From JACMLC01 sp963817025 (GTDB lineage Bacteria; Acidobacteriota; Blastocatellia; Pyrinomonadales; Pyrinomonadaceae): 64,000 bases of DNA. Shown piece after piece: positions 50,067 through 58,998 of the stretch; within the stretch, counting starts at the first letter, position 1, and every line of letters starts with the position of its first letter. The notes beneath the pieces were generated by a model. That model did no database searches, was not told where the DNA came from, and saw only the letters and a list, made by a program, of their open reading frames with translations. A program made the position numbers and the translations under genes. The DNA lies in contig CAWFML010000004.1 of NCBI GenBank assembly GCA_963817025.1, forward strand, positions 124,001-188,000, in the 5' to 3' direction.

Positions 50067-51119
50067 ATGCATCGTTTACTCATCGCGGATGATTCCCCTT
50101 TATATCGTTTGCGGCTGTCGCAAATCTTCTCTGCCTCCGACCGCTTGCAGATTGTGGGCCTCGCTGGAGACGGGCAGGAGACCATCAGTTTGATACAGGA
50201 GCGCAGGCCGGATGTGTTGGTGCTTGATCTGGAGATGCCTGTGCTCGATGGCTTTAGCGTGCTGCGCTGGGCGATGAAGCACGCGCCGTTGCCTGTAGTC
50301 GTGTGCAGCGGTCGGAGCGAGCGGGAAAGCGTCTTTCAGGCTCTGGAAGCAGGGGCTGTGGACTTTATCTCAAAGCCAGAGCTGCGTCATGCGATTCGCT
50401 CGCAGGAATTCGCAGAACACTTGCGCGGCAAGGTCGAGACGGCAGCCGAAGCGCACGCGCATGCCGCTCTTGTTCAGGATGTAGACGAGCGCGCAGCCAT
50501 CGCCGCCGTCAGACATGTGCGAGAAACAGAGAGCAACGAACGCGTGTGCCTCGTCGCCATCGTCGGCTCTGCCGGAAGCCCCGCCGCAGTGACGCATGTG
50601 CTCTCGCATCTGAACGCAGACTTTCGCGTGCCCGTCATCATCGCGCTGCACATGCCGCAGGGCTTCACGCGCTCGTTTGCCGAAAGGCTTGCGCGCAACA
50701 GCCCGTTCAACGTCAGCGAAGCGCGCGACGGCGAGACGATTGAGAACGCGCGCATCTACATTGCGCCCGGCGGCCAGCACACGACCGTGGTCAGAGACGA
50801 CGAAGGCATTTTGCGTTTTAATATGGAAGCATCCGAAGCCACAGACTTCTACGCGCCGTCGGCTGATCGACTTTTCGAGACGCTGGCCCGCGTCTGCGGC
50901 GCGCAATCGCTCGCGGTCGTCTTAACCGGGATGGGCGAAGACGGCCTTCGCGGCGCGCGTGCGGTTCATCAAGCGGGCGGACATATTATTGTGGAATCGC
51001 GCGACACAGCCATCATCTGGGGCATGCCCCGCGCCGTCTCCGAAGCCGGACTCGCAGACGCAGAACTCACGCCCGCAGCCCTCGCCGCCGCGCTTCCACT
51101 GCTCTGTCATGATTCTTAG
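50067..51119 (+). CDS. cheB: Chemotaxis methylesterase/glutaminase CheB
   Basis: 350 residues. Receiver domain (1-120): phospho-acceptor D54 in LVLDLEMPVLDG, acidic pair ADD at 7-9, and Lys in ISKPEL. The methylesterase domain (about 165-345) has the catalytic Ser in GSAGSPAAV, His in ALHMPQGF and Asp in GMGEDGLRGA. It removes methyl groups from receptors, feedback-controlled by CheA phosphorylation. Confidence 0.95.
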   Translation: MHRLLIADDSPLYRLRLSQIFSASDRLQIVGLAGDGQETISLIQERRPDVLVLDLEMPVLDGFSVLRWAMKHAPLPVVVCSGRSERESVFQALEAGAVDFISKPELRHAIRSQEFAEHLRGKVETAAEAHAHAALVQDVDERAAIAAVRHVRETESNERVCLVAIVGSAGSPAAVTHVLSHLNADFRVPVIIALHMPQGFTRSFAERLARNSPFNVSEARDGETIENARIYIAPGGQHTTVVRDDEGILRFNMEASEATDFYAPSADRLFETLARVCGAQSLAVVLTGMGEDGLRGARAVHQAGGHIIVESRDTAIIWGMPRAVSEAGLADAELTPAALAAALPLLCHDS

Positions 51120-51913
51120 ACGATAAAACTCACCGCAGAGACACGGAGGCGCAGAGGATCTTTGCTTACATGTCGGAAACGTCTAACGCTGGAATCAACC
51201 CGCCTCCGCCGAGATTATACAAACGGCACGCAACGGAGCAAGGTTGATGAAAGGCAAGCTAAGGGCGGTCGGGTTGAATGAGTTGCTGGACACGGGCTGG
51301 GATTAAAATCACTTCCCCGTTAGAATTATTTTTTGTTGAATCTTTGGCTTTAGAGATAATCGAAGTGTAATATCCGAACACTCTTAAATTGTAATTTGTC
51401 ATCTCACTTTTATAAGCTGTTTTCGCTAAAAACACTCCTATTAAATAGATCAATGACATGCATATAATAAGCTTACGCCTCGCCTGTGCATCGGGAACTA
51501 TGTACCACCTCAAAACTCTCCATTTGAGCCTGATTTTATGGGAGTTTCGAAATCTGGGGAAGAGTTCTAATTGTTTGGTGAGGGGGTCTAATTTCAGCTT
51601 TCGGGGTAGATAGCCCAATATGCCAAAAATCAAATATAATGCTGAGTAAAACAAACATATAAGTGCTAGTGAGCGCGCAAAGTCACTTCGATGTTGTATA
51701 CCCTGTAGCTCATCGTAATAATTGTTCTCTTGGTAGACACGTGTTATTGCAGAATAATAAATTCTGCTGACTTCCTCTTCTAAGGCTTCTGCTTTAATTT
51801 TGATGACCTTATATTGCTGATCATACTCATATTTCGGGTCATTGCTTATTAACACTGTACCGCTTATTTCTATATAGCCATTTTTATCGGTTGGTGAAGA
51901 AGAAAGAATATTA

Positions 51914-52799
51914 ACCTTTGGTGCTAGTTCTACAGACTGAACTCAGCGATTGAAAGATGCACCACACCGTGCTCGTCAGGCTCAAGCCCATGCCAGTGCA
52001 CCAACATATTGAACGCAGCCATCGTGTAGGCCAACCGCATTTGGAAGTACGCCCATTCACGATGCATCACACGCTTGAAATGATTACAGAGCGTCAACAT
52101 CGAGAGCACAGTTTCGACCATCATCCGTTGATTCCATTGCCCTCGCGGACACACCTTGAGATTTTGTGGGTCACCTGCTTGAGCATGAAAGCCGGTGTCA
52201 CTACATACGATCATCTCATCTTCGTATTTCCTGATGAGCGGCTGAAAGACCGTGTCGGAGACGTTAGCTGTGTCGCACTCCCACGCCACGACGAGGCCGA
52301 GTTTGTTCAAGAGCAGGCAGAGTTTACCGCCCACAATCCAACGATGATTCGACACCCCTTTCCGTCCATACTGGCGGGGAGAGCGCCCTTCGCGAATCGG
52401 ATGAATCAACTCAATCCCATAGCTGTCGATGACGCCCAGCACCGTTGGCTCAGCCATGAACTGCTGCGTCCACGCACGATGCGTCTTGAACAGGCGGAAG
52501 AGGCGCGTTCGCTCCGGCAAAGCGGGAAACAGAGCTTGGAAATCACGCTTGAGCCAGCGATAAAAGGGACGGTTGCCGACGCCTTTGATGGCAAAGATGA
52601 AAGCCAGCGTGACGATCTCGCTCGGATGCAGCGCGGCTTGACTATGTTTCGGCATCTGACGCATCTGGTCATCTACACGGCAAAAGAGTTCAGTGATAAA
52701 GTCTTGAGTGGTCACGATTCTTGCCTCCGCTTGCGTTTGGTTTGGTCGCCAACGCATTAAGAGCGGAAAATCGTGACTTTTTCAACTAGCACCAAAGGT
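51914..52799 (-). mobile_element. Insertion sequence, 886 bp, DDE type
   Basis: Perfect 16-bp inverted repeats ACCTTTGGTGCTAGTT at 51914-51929 and 52784-52799, flanked by TATTA at 51909-51913 and 52800-52804 (5-bp target duplication). One transposase gene reads leftward and nearly fills it. Confidence 0.9.
51930..52757 (-). CDS. DDE transposase, family not assigned
   Basis: 275 residues. A possible DDE triad is D in LGVIDSYGIEL, D in IVCSDTGFHA and E in MMVETVLSML; the conserved block HPIREGRSPRQYG and KGVSNHRWIVGGKLCL surround the first Asp. It resembles IS4/IS5/IS982-type transposases, but I cannot name the family with confidence. The reading frame is intact and its stop TAG is at the IS edge. 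The element appears complete. Confidence 0.8.
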   Translation of the reverse strand: MRWRPNQTQAEARIVTTQDFITELFCRVDDQMRQMPKHSQAALHPSEIVTLAFIFAIKGVGNRPFYRWLKRDFQALFPALPERTRLFRLFKTHRAWTQQFMAEPTVLGVIDSYGIELIHPIREGRSPRQYGRKGVSNHRWIVGGKLCLLLNKLGLVVAWECDTANVSDTVFQPLIRKYEDEMIVCSDTGFHAQAGDPQNLKVCPRGQWNQRMMVETVLSMLTLCNHFKRVMHREWAYFQMRLAYTMAAFNMLVHWHGLEPDEHGVVHLSIAEFSL

Positions 52800-53367
52800 T
52801 ATTAGAAATTCTCGTACTATGCAGTTTAAAAATCGAATCTTTGTGGGCAATAAACATTAAGTCTTTGTAAATAGGCTGGGGTTTGACAAGCATATAATTA
52901 TTTGAATAAAAGCTAACATCAAATAGACTTTCCAAACGCAACTGCTTTTCTGTATATAATATATAATTAGCCGATTTAGAAATTATTGAACGCTCTGATA
53001 CAGCATTTTTTGACACATCTTCCACGAGGATACCAGCAGCAAAAACTATAGCCAGAATCATGGCGGACTCATGTAGCTTCTGACCAGTAGTGAGAAAAGC
53101 AAATCTTGATGCCCAAGAAGGCTTTATCAAGATAATTAATTGAAACAACCCGTAAATTGTAAAACCACCTATGGCTAATGTTTGACCTATCTGCTTTAGC
53201 TCTAAATTCATAATTCACCTCTATCAGATTTGCATATAAAGGTTTCTCTAAACAGTAACGCCCAACGCATATTAGACGCCCTGACAGCTATCAGTAAAGG
53301 CTCTCGTCTAGCGCTCTAATCCGGCTTATTAATTTTCTTGATGCGTGAATTTAAACGAAGGGAAGAT

Positions 53368-53442
53368 TAGCCACAGAGGACACAGAGGAACACAGAGAAA
53401 AACTTTCATCTTCTCTGTGTTCCTCCGTGTCCTCTGTGGCTA
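53368..53442. repeat. Intergenic word-hairpin, ACAGAGG type
   Basis: TTAGCCACAGAGGACACAGA on the left pairs with TCTGTGTTCCTCCGTGTCC-type right arm ending GTGGCTAA at 53442. A nearly complete stem over 30 bp with a short A/T loop. Confidence 0.88.
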
Positions 53443-53478
53443 AGACTTTATAAAACTGCTTCTGAATTTATAGAGTGG

Positions 53479-54309
53479 CTAATCTTCCTGCCAGCTTTTG
53501 ATGATGACGCCGCCGTTGGTGGTGATGACGCGGACGGGCGGGCCGCCGTCGCCGAGGTTGACCGAGAGTCTTTTGGTGTTGATGCGTCCCTGAAGGGTGA
53601 GCGGGATAGAGACGTTGAGCGAGCCGTTGACTGTGCCTGTTTCCAGATGCGCCGAGTAGTTGTCTGGAATCTTGAGGCTGATGCCGCCGTTGGTCGTCTC
53701 GACATCGAGGCCCGCGCCGTCCCAGCGTGCGCCCGTCAACTTTATCGACAGGCCGCCGTTGACCGTGCGCCCGCGCACATTGCCGCCGAGATTGTTCAAA
53801 CTGACGCCGCCGTTGTGCGCGTCAAACTCCAGCTGCCCGTTGACATCCGCGATGGAAATGCCGCCGTTGTAAGTTCTGAGCGACAGGTTCGAGCGGCGCG
53901 GGACAAAGATTTCATAACTCACGCTCCAATAGCGATTGCGCTCAAGCGTCGGCCCTGCGGCGCGTATCTCGCTGCCCGTCTCGACGCTGACCTGTTTGGC
54001 AAGCTCCTGTGCTTCGGCTTCTGTCTGCGCGGCTGCCTGTATGCGCGTACGCATCAGTATGTCATTGCGGTCAGTTCCCTTGATGGAGATGCCGCCGTTC
54101 TGGCTCGCGTCCACGCTCAAGGTTCCGCGCGTGGCCGACATCGTTTGCTCGCGTATCTCGCAATGCGTCATCAGGCGGTCGTTGTACCAGTTATCCTGAC
54201 AGGTCAACCCGCCCTTCTGCGCGAAGCCTTCCGTGGCTAAGTATGAGAAACAGGCAAACAGCGCGACCGCAGCGCACAGGGCATTCCTGAATAAATTATT
54301 TCTGAGCAT
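53479..54309 (-). CDS. Secreted DUF4097-like beta-repeat protein
   Basis: 276 residues from the ATG at 54309 (GGAGGAG 5 nt upstream). A signal peptide (LCAAVALFACFSYLATEGFA) precedes a repeat of NGGIS-type motifs: QNGGISIKG, YNGGISIAD, HNGGVSLNN, VNGGLSIKL, TNGGISLKI, VNGSLNVSI and TNGGVIIKS. These are the signature of DUF4097 putative adhesins, which form a right-handed beta-helix. It may be an envelope or surface protein. No enzymatic residues are visible. Confidence 0.85.
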   Translation of the reverse strand: MLRNNLFRNALCAAVALFACFSYLATEGFAQKGGLTCQDNWYNDRLMTHCEIREQTMSATRGTLSVDASQNGGISIKGTDRNDILMRTRIQAAAQTEAEAQELAKQVSVETGSEIRAAGPTLERNRYWSVSYEIFVPRRSNLSLRTYNGGISIADVNGQLEFDAHNGGVSLNNLGGNVRGRTVNGGLSIKLTGARWDGAGLDVETTNGGISLKIPDNYSAHLETGTVNGSLNVSIPLTLQGRINTKRLSVNLGDGGPPVRVITTNGGVIIKSWQED

Positions 54310-54401
54310 CACGTTCTCCTCCGAATAAATTTTGTAGTTGAAGGTCAAGACACTTTGGCTTTCATCAGGTAGACACCACGGTCAGCCGCTTTGTGGCAGA
54401 A

Positions 54402-54515
54402 AGTTTAGAAGGGGGCAAAAGGGGAAGAGTGTAAAAGGGGAAATGGCAGAACTGTCCTCTTCCTTTTACCTTCTTCCTTTTACCCTCTTCCCCCTTCCCC
54501 TTTTACCCCCTTTCC
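54402..54515. repeat. Intergenic word-hairpin, AAAGGGGAAG type
   Basis: G/A-rich words AAGGGGGCAAAAGGGGAAGA (54410-54440) pair with C/T-rich words CTTCCCCCTTCCCCTTTTAC at 54486-54508. It lies inside a possible N-terminal extension of the mutS2 gene, so translation there would run through the hairpin. Confidence 0.8.
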
Positions 54516-54559
54516 TTGCTAAGATAGATAATCATTCGGACTGTCACTTTCAGGGAATC

Positions 54560-57058
54560 ATGCACGAACAAGCTTTTAAGACACTGGAATATCCTTCTTT
54601 GCTCAAGGTCGTCCGTCGCGGGGCGCAGACGCCTATGGGCCGCGCGCTGGTTGATGCGCTTCAGCCGTTTGACGAATTGAGCGAGCTGCGCCACTCGCTG
54701 CGCGCCGTCGCCGAAGCCGTCGAACTCAGACAGCGCGGGCTGACGTGGTCTTTTTCGGAGATGGCTGACCCGACAGACTCGCTCGCGCTGCTCCATATAG
54801 AGGGCGCGACGCTTGACCCGCTGGCGATGCTTGAGCTGGCGCGTTTGTGCGAACAGGCTCTCGCCGCACGCGCGGTCATTCTCACGGAACGCGAGGCGAC
54901 TCCGGTCTTGTGGGAGATGGTCGAAACCCTGCCGCGCGAGTTGCACAGTCTTGCGGCGCGCGTGACCGGCAAAATCTTGCCGGGAGGTGAACTGGACGAC
55001 CGCGCGAGTCCGGAGCTGGCGCGCATCCGCCGCGACATCACGCGCCTGCGCTCAAACATTACGCGCTCGCTCGAAACCTTGATGCGCCGTTCCGAAGCGG
55101 CGATTCAGGACGAGCTGGTCACAGTCAGAAACGACCGCTTCGTGATTCCGGTCAAGGCAGACCATCGCGGGCGTGTCGGCGGCGTCGCGCACGGGTTCTC
55201 GTCCTCCGGCGCGACAGTGTTTATTGAACCCTTAGAGACGATTGAGTCCAACAACGAATTGCAGGCCCTGCGCGAAACAGAAGAGCGCGAGGTGGCGCGC
55301 ATTCTCTTCACGTTGACGGAAGAATTGAGAAAGGAGATGCCCGCGCTTGAGCAGGCCGCGCGTGCCGTCGCAGAGCTTGATTTCATCGGCGCAAAGATTT
55401 CGTTTCTCAGAGCCTTTGATTGCGTCGTCCCTGAAATCAGCGAGCGCGCCATGCTCTCGCTGGAACAGGCGCGTCACCCGCTGCTGGAAGAAAACCTGCG
55501 CGCAAGCGGCGGCTCTGTCGTCCCTGTTTCATTCGAGCTTGAGACGGAGCAGCCTGTGATGGTTATCTCAGGCGCAAACGCGGGCGGCAAAACAGTCGTC
55601 CTTAAAACGGCTGGCCTGCTGTCTTTGATGGCGCTGTCTGGAATCCCTGTGCCCGCGCGCTCTGCCAGTTTTCCCTTTTACGCATCCGTGCTCGCGGACA
55701 TCGGCGACCATCAATCGCTCGCCGCAAATCTTTCGACCTTCACCTCGCACGTCGCCAACATCTCTCGCATGATAGAGTTGTGCCGCGCGCCCGCGCTTGT
55801 CCTGCTGGACGAAGTCGGCACGGGCACAGACCCCGAAGAAGGCTCTGCCTTAGGCGTTGCGGTTGTGGACCATTTTCGCAGGGCGTGCGGCGCGCATGTC
55901 CTGGCGACGACGCATTACAGCGGCCTCAAGATGTACGCGGCGAACGAAGAGGCAGTCCTCAACGCGAGCGTAGAGTTTGATGAACAGACTTTGCAGCCGA
56001 CCTACAAACTCCTCGTCGGCATCGCCGGAGCATCTTCCGGCATAGAGATCGCGCGCCGCTTCGGCATCCCTGATGAGGTGGTCGGCGCGGCCTCTGAGAA
56101 CGTCAAAGCTTCCACGCGCGACGCGACGGAATACCTGCGCCGCATCAAGCGCGAAGCGGAAGAAGCAGAAGCTTTGCGCGTCGCTCTGGAAGAAGAACGC
56201 GCGGCTGTGGCCGAGAAATATGCTGCGCTCGATCTGGAAGCAAGAAAGCGTGAGCGAGAACGCGAAGCCGCATTCGAGCGCGAGCTTTTGACTGCTATTG
56301 AAGAGTTTGAAAAACGCTCGCGCGAGATGGTTGCGAAAATAGAAGACCGCACAGAGCGTCTCAAAGTCGAGCGCGAGGCGCGAGCGCACGCAGCCGAACT
56401 CAAGCGCGAAGCACAGCGCACCGCACGGGCCGCCACTACAGCATCATCTTCATCAACCACGCAGACGCCACGCGGCGTGCGCGTCCTCCGCGACGGGCAG
56501 ATTTTAAATGAAGCGTCTGCCTCCGAAATGGAAGTTGAAGAGCCGGACTTTCGCACAGCCGCGCCGCGCGCCATCAAAAAAGGCGATCAGGTGCGTCTCA
56601 AATCCTTTGGCTCAATCGGCATCGTGGACAAGATCAACGGCGACGAAGCAGAGGTGCGCGTCAAGTCTCTGCGCTTCCGCGAAAAGCTCGTCAATCTCGA
56701 ACTGGTCGAAGCCACCAAAAAGCCTGACATCGAAACAGGGCGCGGCGCACGCCTGCGCTCAATGGCCCAGAAGCGCGGCCCGGAAATCCACATCCGCGCA
56801 GCAGACGACGACCCGCGCGCAGAGCTGAACCTCATCGGGCGCACGACCGACGAAGCGGTTGACGAGGCTGATAAATTTCTTGACGAAGCATTTCTCAACA
56901 GCCTGCAACACATACGCATCATCCACGGCCACGGCACGGGCGCGCTCCGCCGCGCCATCGGCAATTTATTAAAAGACCACCCGCACGTCGCGCGCTTCTC
57001 GCCAGCCCCGCAGGATCAGGGCGGCTCCGGCGCGACGGTCGTCGAACTGAAACAATAG
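54560..57058 (+). CDS. mutS2: Endonuclease MutS2
   Basis: 832 residues from the ATG at 54560 (GGGA 3 nt before), starting MHEQAFKTLEYPSLLKVV; a longer frame from 54338 crosses the hairpin and is rejected. Lever and clamp helices occupy 1-320, the P-loop ATPase follows with Walker A SGANAGGKTVVL near 337, Walker B LLDEVGTGTDPEEGS and H-loop TTHYSGLK. A coiled coil covers about 530-640, and the C-terminal Smr domain (about 750-830) has IHGHGTGALRRAI. MutS2 splits stalled ribosomes or suppresses recombination. Followed by dnaG on the same strand. Confidence 0.95.
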   Translation: MHEQAFKTLEYPSLLKVVRRGAQTPMGRALVDALQPFDELSELRHSLRAVAEAVELRQRGLTWSFSEMADPTDSLALLHIEGATLDPLAMLELARLCEQALAARAVILTEREATPVLWEMVETLPRELHSLAARVTGKILPGGELDDRASPELARIRRDITRLRSNITRSLETLMRRSEAAIQDELVTVRNDRFVIPVKADHRGRVGGVAHGFSSSGATVFIEPLETIESNNELQALRETEEREVARILFTLTEELRKEMPALEQAARAVAELDFIGAKISFLRAFDCVVPEISERAMLSLEQARHPLLEENLRASGGSVVPVSFELETEQPVMVISGANAGGKTVVLKTAGLLSLMALSGIPVPARSASFPFYASVLADIGDHQSLAANLSTFTSHVANISRMIELCRAPALVLLDEVGTGTDPEEGSALGVAVVDHFRRACGAHVLATTHYSGLKMYAANEEAVLNASVEFDEQTLQPTYKLLVGIAGASSGIEIARRFGIPDEVVGAASENVKASTRDATEYLRRIKREAEEAEALRVALEEERAAVAEKYAALDLEARKREREREAAFERELLTAIEEFEKRSREMVAKIEDRTERLKVEREARAHAAELKREAQRTARAATTASSSSTTQTPRGVRVLRDGQILNEASASEMEVEEPDFRTAAPRAIKKGDQVRLKSFGSIGIVDKINGDEAEVRVKSLRFREKLVNLELVEATKKPDIETGRGARLRSMAQKRGPEIHIRAADDDPRAELNLIGRTTDEAVDEADKFLDEAFLNSLQHIRIIHGHGTGALRRAIGNLLKDHPHVARFSPAPQDQGGSGATVVELKQ

Positions 57059-57078
57059 GGCGACTTGTTTTCATAATC

Positions 57079-58896
57079 ATGCGTTACCCGCAAACATTTA
57101 TAGACGACTTGCGACGACAGGCCGACATCGTGCGCGTCATACAGGATTACGTCTCGCTGAAGAAGAAGGGCGCAAACTGGATGGCATGCTGTCCTTTTCA
57201 TCAGGAGAAGACGCCCTCGTTTTCCGTCAATCCGGCCAAAGAGATTTTCTTTTGCTTCGGCTGTCAAAAGGGAGGCTCGGTCTTTAACTTCGTGATGGAG
57301 ATCGAGCGCGTCTCGTTTCCAGAAGCGATTAAAATCGTCGCCGAAAAATCGAATGTGCCGCTGCCCGCGCTGGTTGATGACGGAAAGTTTGAGGCGCGGC
57401 GCAAGGATGCGGATGAAGTCATAGAGCTGAACTCATGGGCGCTCGAATTCTGGGAAGGGCAGCTCACAGAAGACGGCGCAGAGGCGCGTGCGGCCCGCGA
57501 GTATCTGGCAAAGCGCGAGATTACGGATGAGACGCGTCAGGTCTTTCGTCTCGGATATGCGCCGGATAGCTGGGAGGCTCTTTCGGCTTATTTGAAAAGG
57601 CGCGGCGCGAGTGAGGCTCAGATAGAGAAGAGCGGTCTCGTCGTCAAAAAGGATGCAGGGGGATTTTATGACCGCTTTCGCGGGCGGCTGATTTTTCCGG
57701 TGCTCGACGCGCAGGGGCGCGCGGTCGCTTTTGGCGGACGACTGCTCGGCGCGGGCGAGCCGAAGTATCTCAACTCGCCCGAGACCGCCGCTTACACAAA
57801 GGGCCGTCATCTCTATGGCCTGCACCTGACGCGCGATGAGATGCGGCGTAAAAAATTTGCCATTCTGGTCGAGGGTTATCTCGATTTGATAGTTCCCTAC
57901 CAGTTTGGCGTGCGCAACATGGCGGCCTCTCTGGGGACTGCGCTGACGCCTGAGCAGGCGCGGCTGATGGGAAGGTTTGCGCGGAAAGTGGTCATCAACT
58001 ATGATGGAGACAGTGCGGGTGTGAAGGCTGCAAAAAGGGCCATTGAAACGCTCCTGGCCGAAGATTTCGAGATCAAAGTGCTCGTCTTACCCGAAGGCAC
58101 AGACCCGGACGAGTTTATCAGACAACACGGCGTTGAGGCGTACCACGAGAGGCGAGGCAAGTCGCTGCCCCACATACAATTCGTGCTCGACCAGGCGGTG
58201 CGGGATCGCAATCTTCTACGCCCTGCGGACAAAGCTGCTGCCGTAGAAGAGGCGTTGCCGTATGTCCGCGCCGTCCGCAACGGTATTCAGAAGCGCGAAT
58301 ATTTTGACATCACGATGGATGCCCTGCGCGTCGAAGAGCCTGCCCTGCGCAACGAGTTGTGGCAAACCATCAAGAAAGGCGCGAACATGGAACAGGCCAA
58401 CGTCCGGCAGAAGGTCGCACGCGCAAGCGGCGCGCAACCGACCGTCGCCGAACAGCGACTGCTTGAACTGCTCATACATGACGCAGACCTGCGCCGCGAA
58501 ATCCTGCCGCGCATGCAGCCGTCCGATTATGAAGAACTGCCGACCGCAGCTATCTTTCGCGCCTTGATCGAAGCGGGAGCGCAAGGCGGTGAAGTCAATT
58601 CGTCCACACTGATGTCTCGCGCGGAGGATGACCCTGTGGCGACAGACCTCTTGCCGCTGCTCCTGATGTCAGAGCCGCAGCGTGACAAAGACGAAGCGAT
58701 GGACGATGTGCTGGCTAACGCGGAAAGCTGCCTTAACGCTTTGCGCCTGATGGCGGTTGATCGTCGCATCAATGAGCTTGGGCTGGAAATCGCCTCGGCA
58801 GAGCGCGCGGGCGATATGGAACGCCGCGACCGGCTGGCTTTGGAACATCTGGAATGGACCAGAAGCAAAAGCGCGCTGGGTAATTTTAGATTTTAG
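57079..58896 (+). CDS. dnaG: DNA primase DnaG
   Basis: 605 residues. Zinc-binding domain with C38-H41-C59-C62 (CPFHQEKTPSFSV and FFCFGC). Toprim domain with ILVEGYLDLI near 264 and NYDGDSAGVKAAKRAIE near 310. The C-terminal DnaB-interacting helical part is weaker. It makes RNA primers for Okazaki fragments. It starts 20 nt after mutS2 ends and is followed by rpoD; dnaG-rpoD is a classic pair but mutS2 upstream replaces rpsU. Confidence 0.96.
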   Translation: MRYPQTFIDDLRRQADIVRVIQDYVSLKKKGANWMACCPFHQEKTPSFSVNPAKEIFFCFGCQKGGSVFNFVMEIERVSFPEAIKIVAEKSNVPLPALVDDGKFEARRKDADEVIELNSWALEFWEGQLTEDGAEARAAREYLAKREITDETRQVFRLGYAPDSWEALSAYLKRRGASEAQIEKSGLVVKKDAGGFYDRFRGRLIFPVLDAQGRAVAFGGRLLGAGEPKYLNSPETAAYTKGRHLYGLHLTRDEMRRKKFAILVEGYLDLIVPYQFGVRNMAASLGTALTPEQARLMGRFARKVVINYDGDSAGVKAAKRAIETLLAEDFEIKVLVLPEGTDPDEFIRQHGVEAYHERRGKSLPHIQFVLDQAVRDRNLLRPADKAAAVEEALPYVRAVRNGIQKREYFDITMDALRVEEPALRNELWQTIKKGANMEQANVRQKVARASGAQPTVAEQRLLELLIHDADLRREILPRMQPSDYEELPTAAIFRALIEAGAQGGEVNSSTLMSRAEDDPVATDLLPLLLMSEPQRDKDEAMDDVLANAESCLNALRLMAVDRRINELGLEIASAERAGDMERRDRLALEHLEWTRSKSALGNFRF

Positions 58897-58986
58897 AATT
58901 TGTGATTTGCGATGACCGGAGCCGGGCTAAGATGAGTATTCTCGCCTAGTCGACAAACCAAATCTAAAATCCAAAATCACAAATTA
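58882..58986. repeat. Imperfect intergenic hairpin between dnaG and rpoD
   Basis: AATTTTAGATTTTAGAATTTG on the left pairs with CAAATCTAAAATCCAAAATC on the right; the left arm overlaps the dnaG stop. A/T-rich word-type, with imperfect pairing. Confidence 0.65.
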
Positions 58987-58998
58987 ACAATTCCAATC

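Larger units (their letters stand above)
51259..53211 (-). pseudogene. Membrane-protein gene interrupted by the 886-bp IS
   Basis: Two open frames read leftward: 53211-52786 (141 residues, MNLELKQIGQTLAIGG) and 51855-51259 (198 residues). The first ends in IS bases, with stop TAG inside the IS end. Joining the two across the IS with one TATTA copy gives an unbroken frame of about 353 residues: ...RISN + ILSSSPTDKNGYIEISGT + VLISNDPKYEY.... So this was one gene. It has about four membrane helices, no known family, and much lower GC than neighbours, suggesting transfer. The gene is presumably inactive. Confidence 0.85.

Noticed and set aside
51259..53211. Two separate small membrane genes on either side of the transposase
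   Set aside because: Removal of the IS and one TATTA copy joins them in frame, so they are halves of one gene.
54338..54559. N-terminal extension of mutS2
   Set aside because: It runs through a hairpin of polypurine/polypyrimidine words and gives non-MutS2 sequence; the ATG at 54560 begins typical MutS2.
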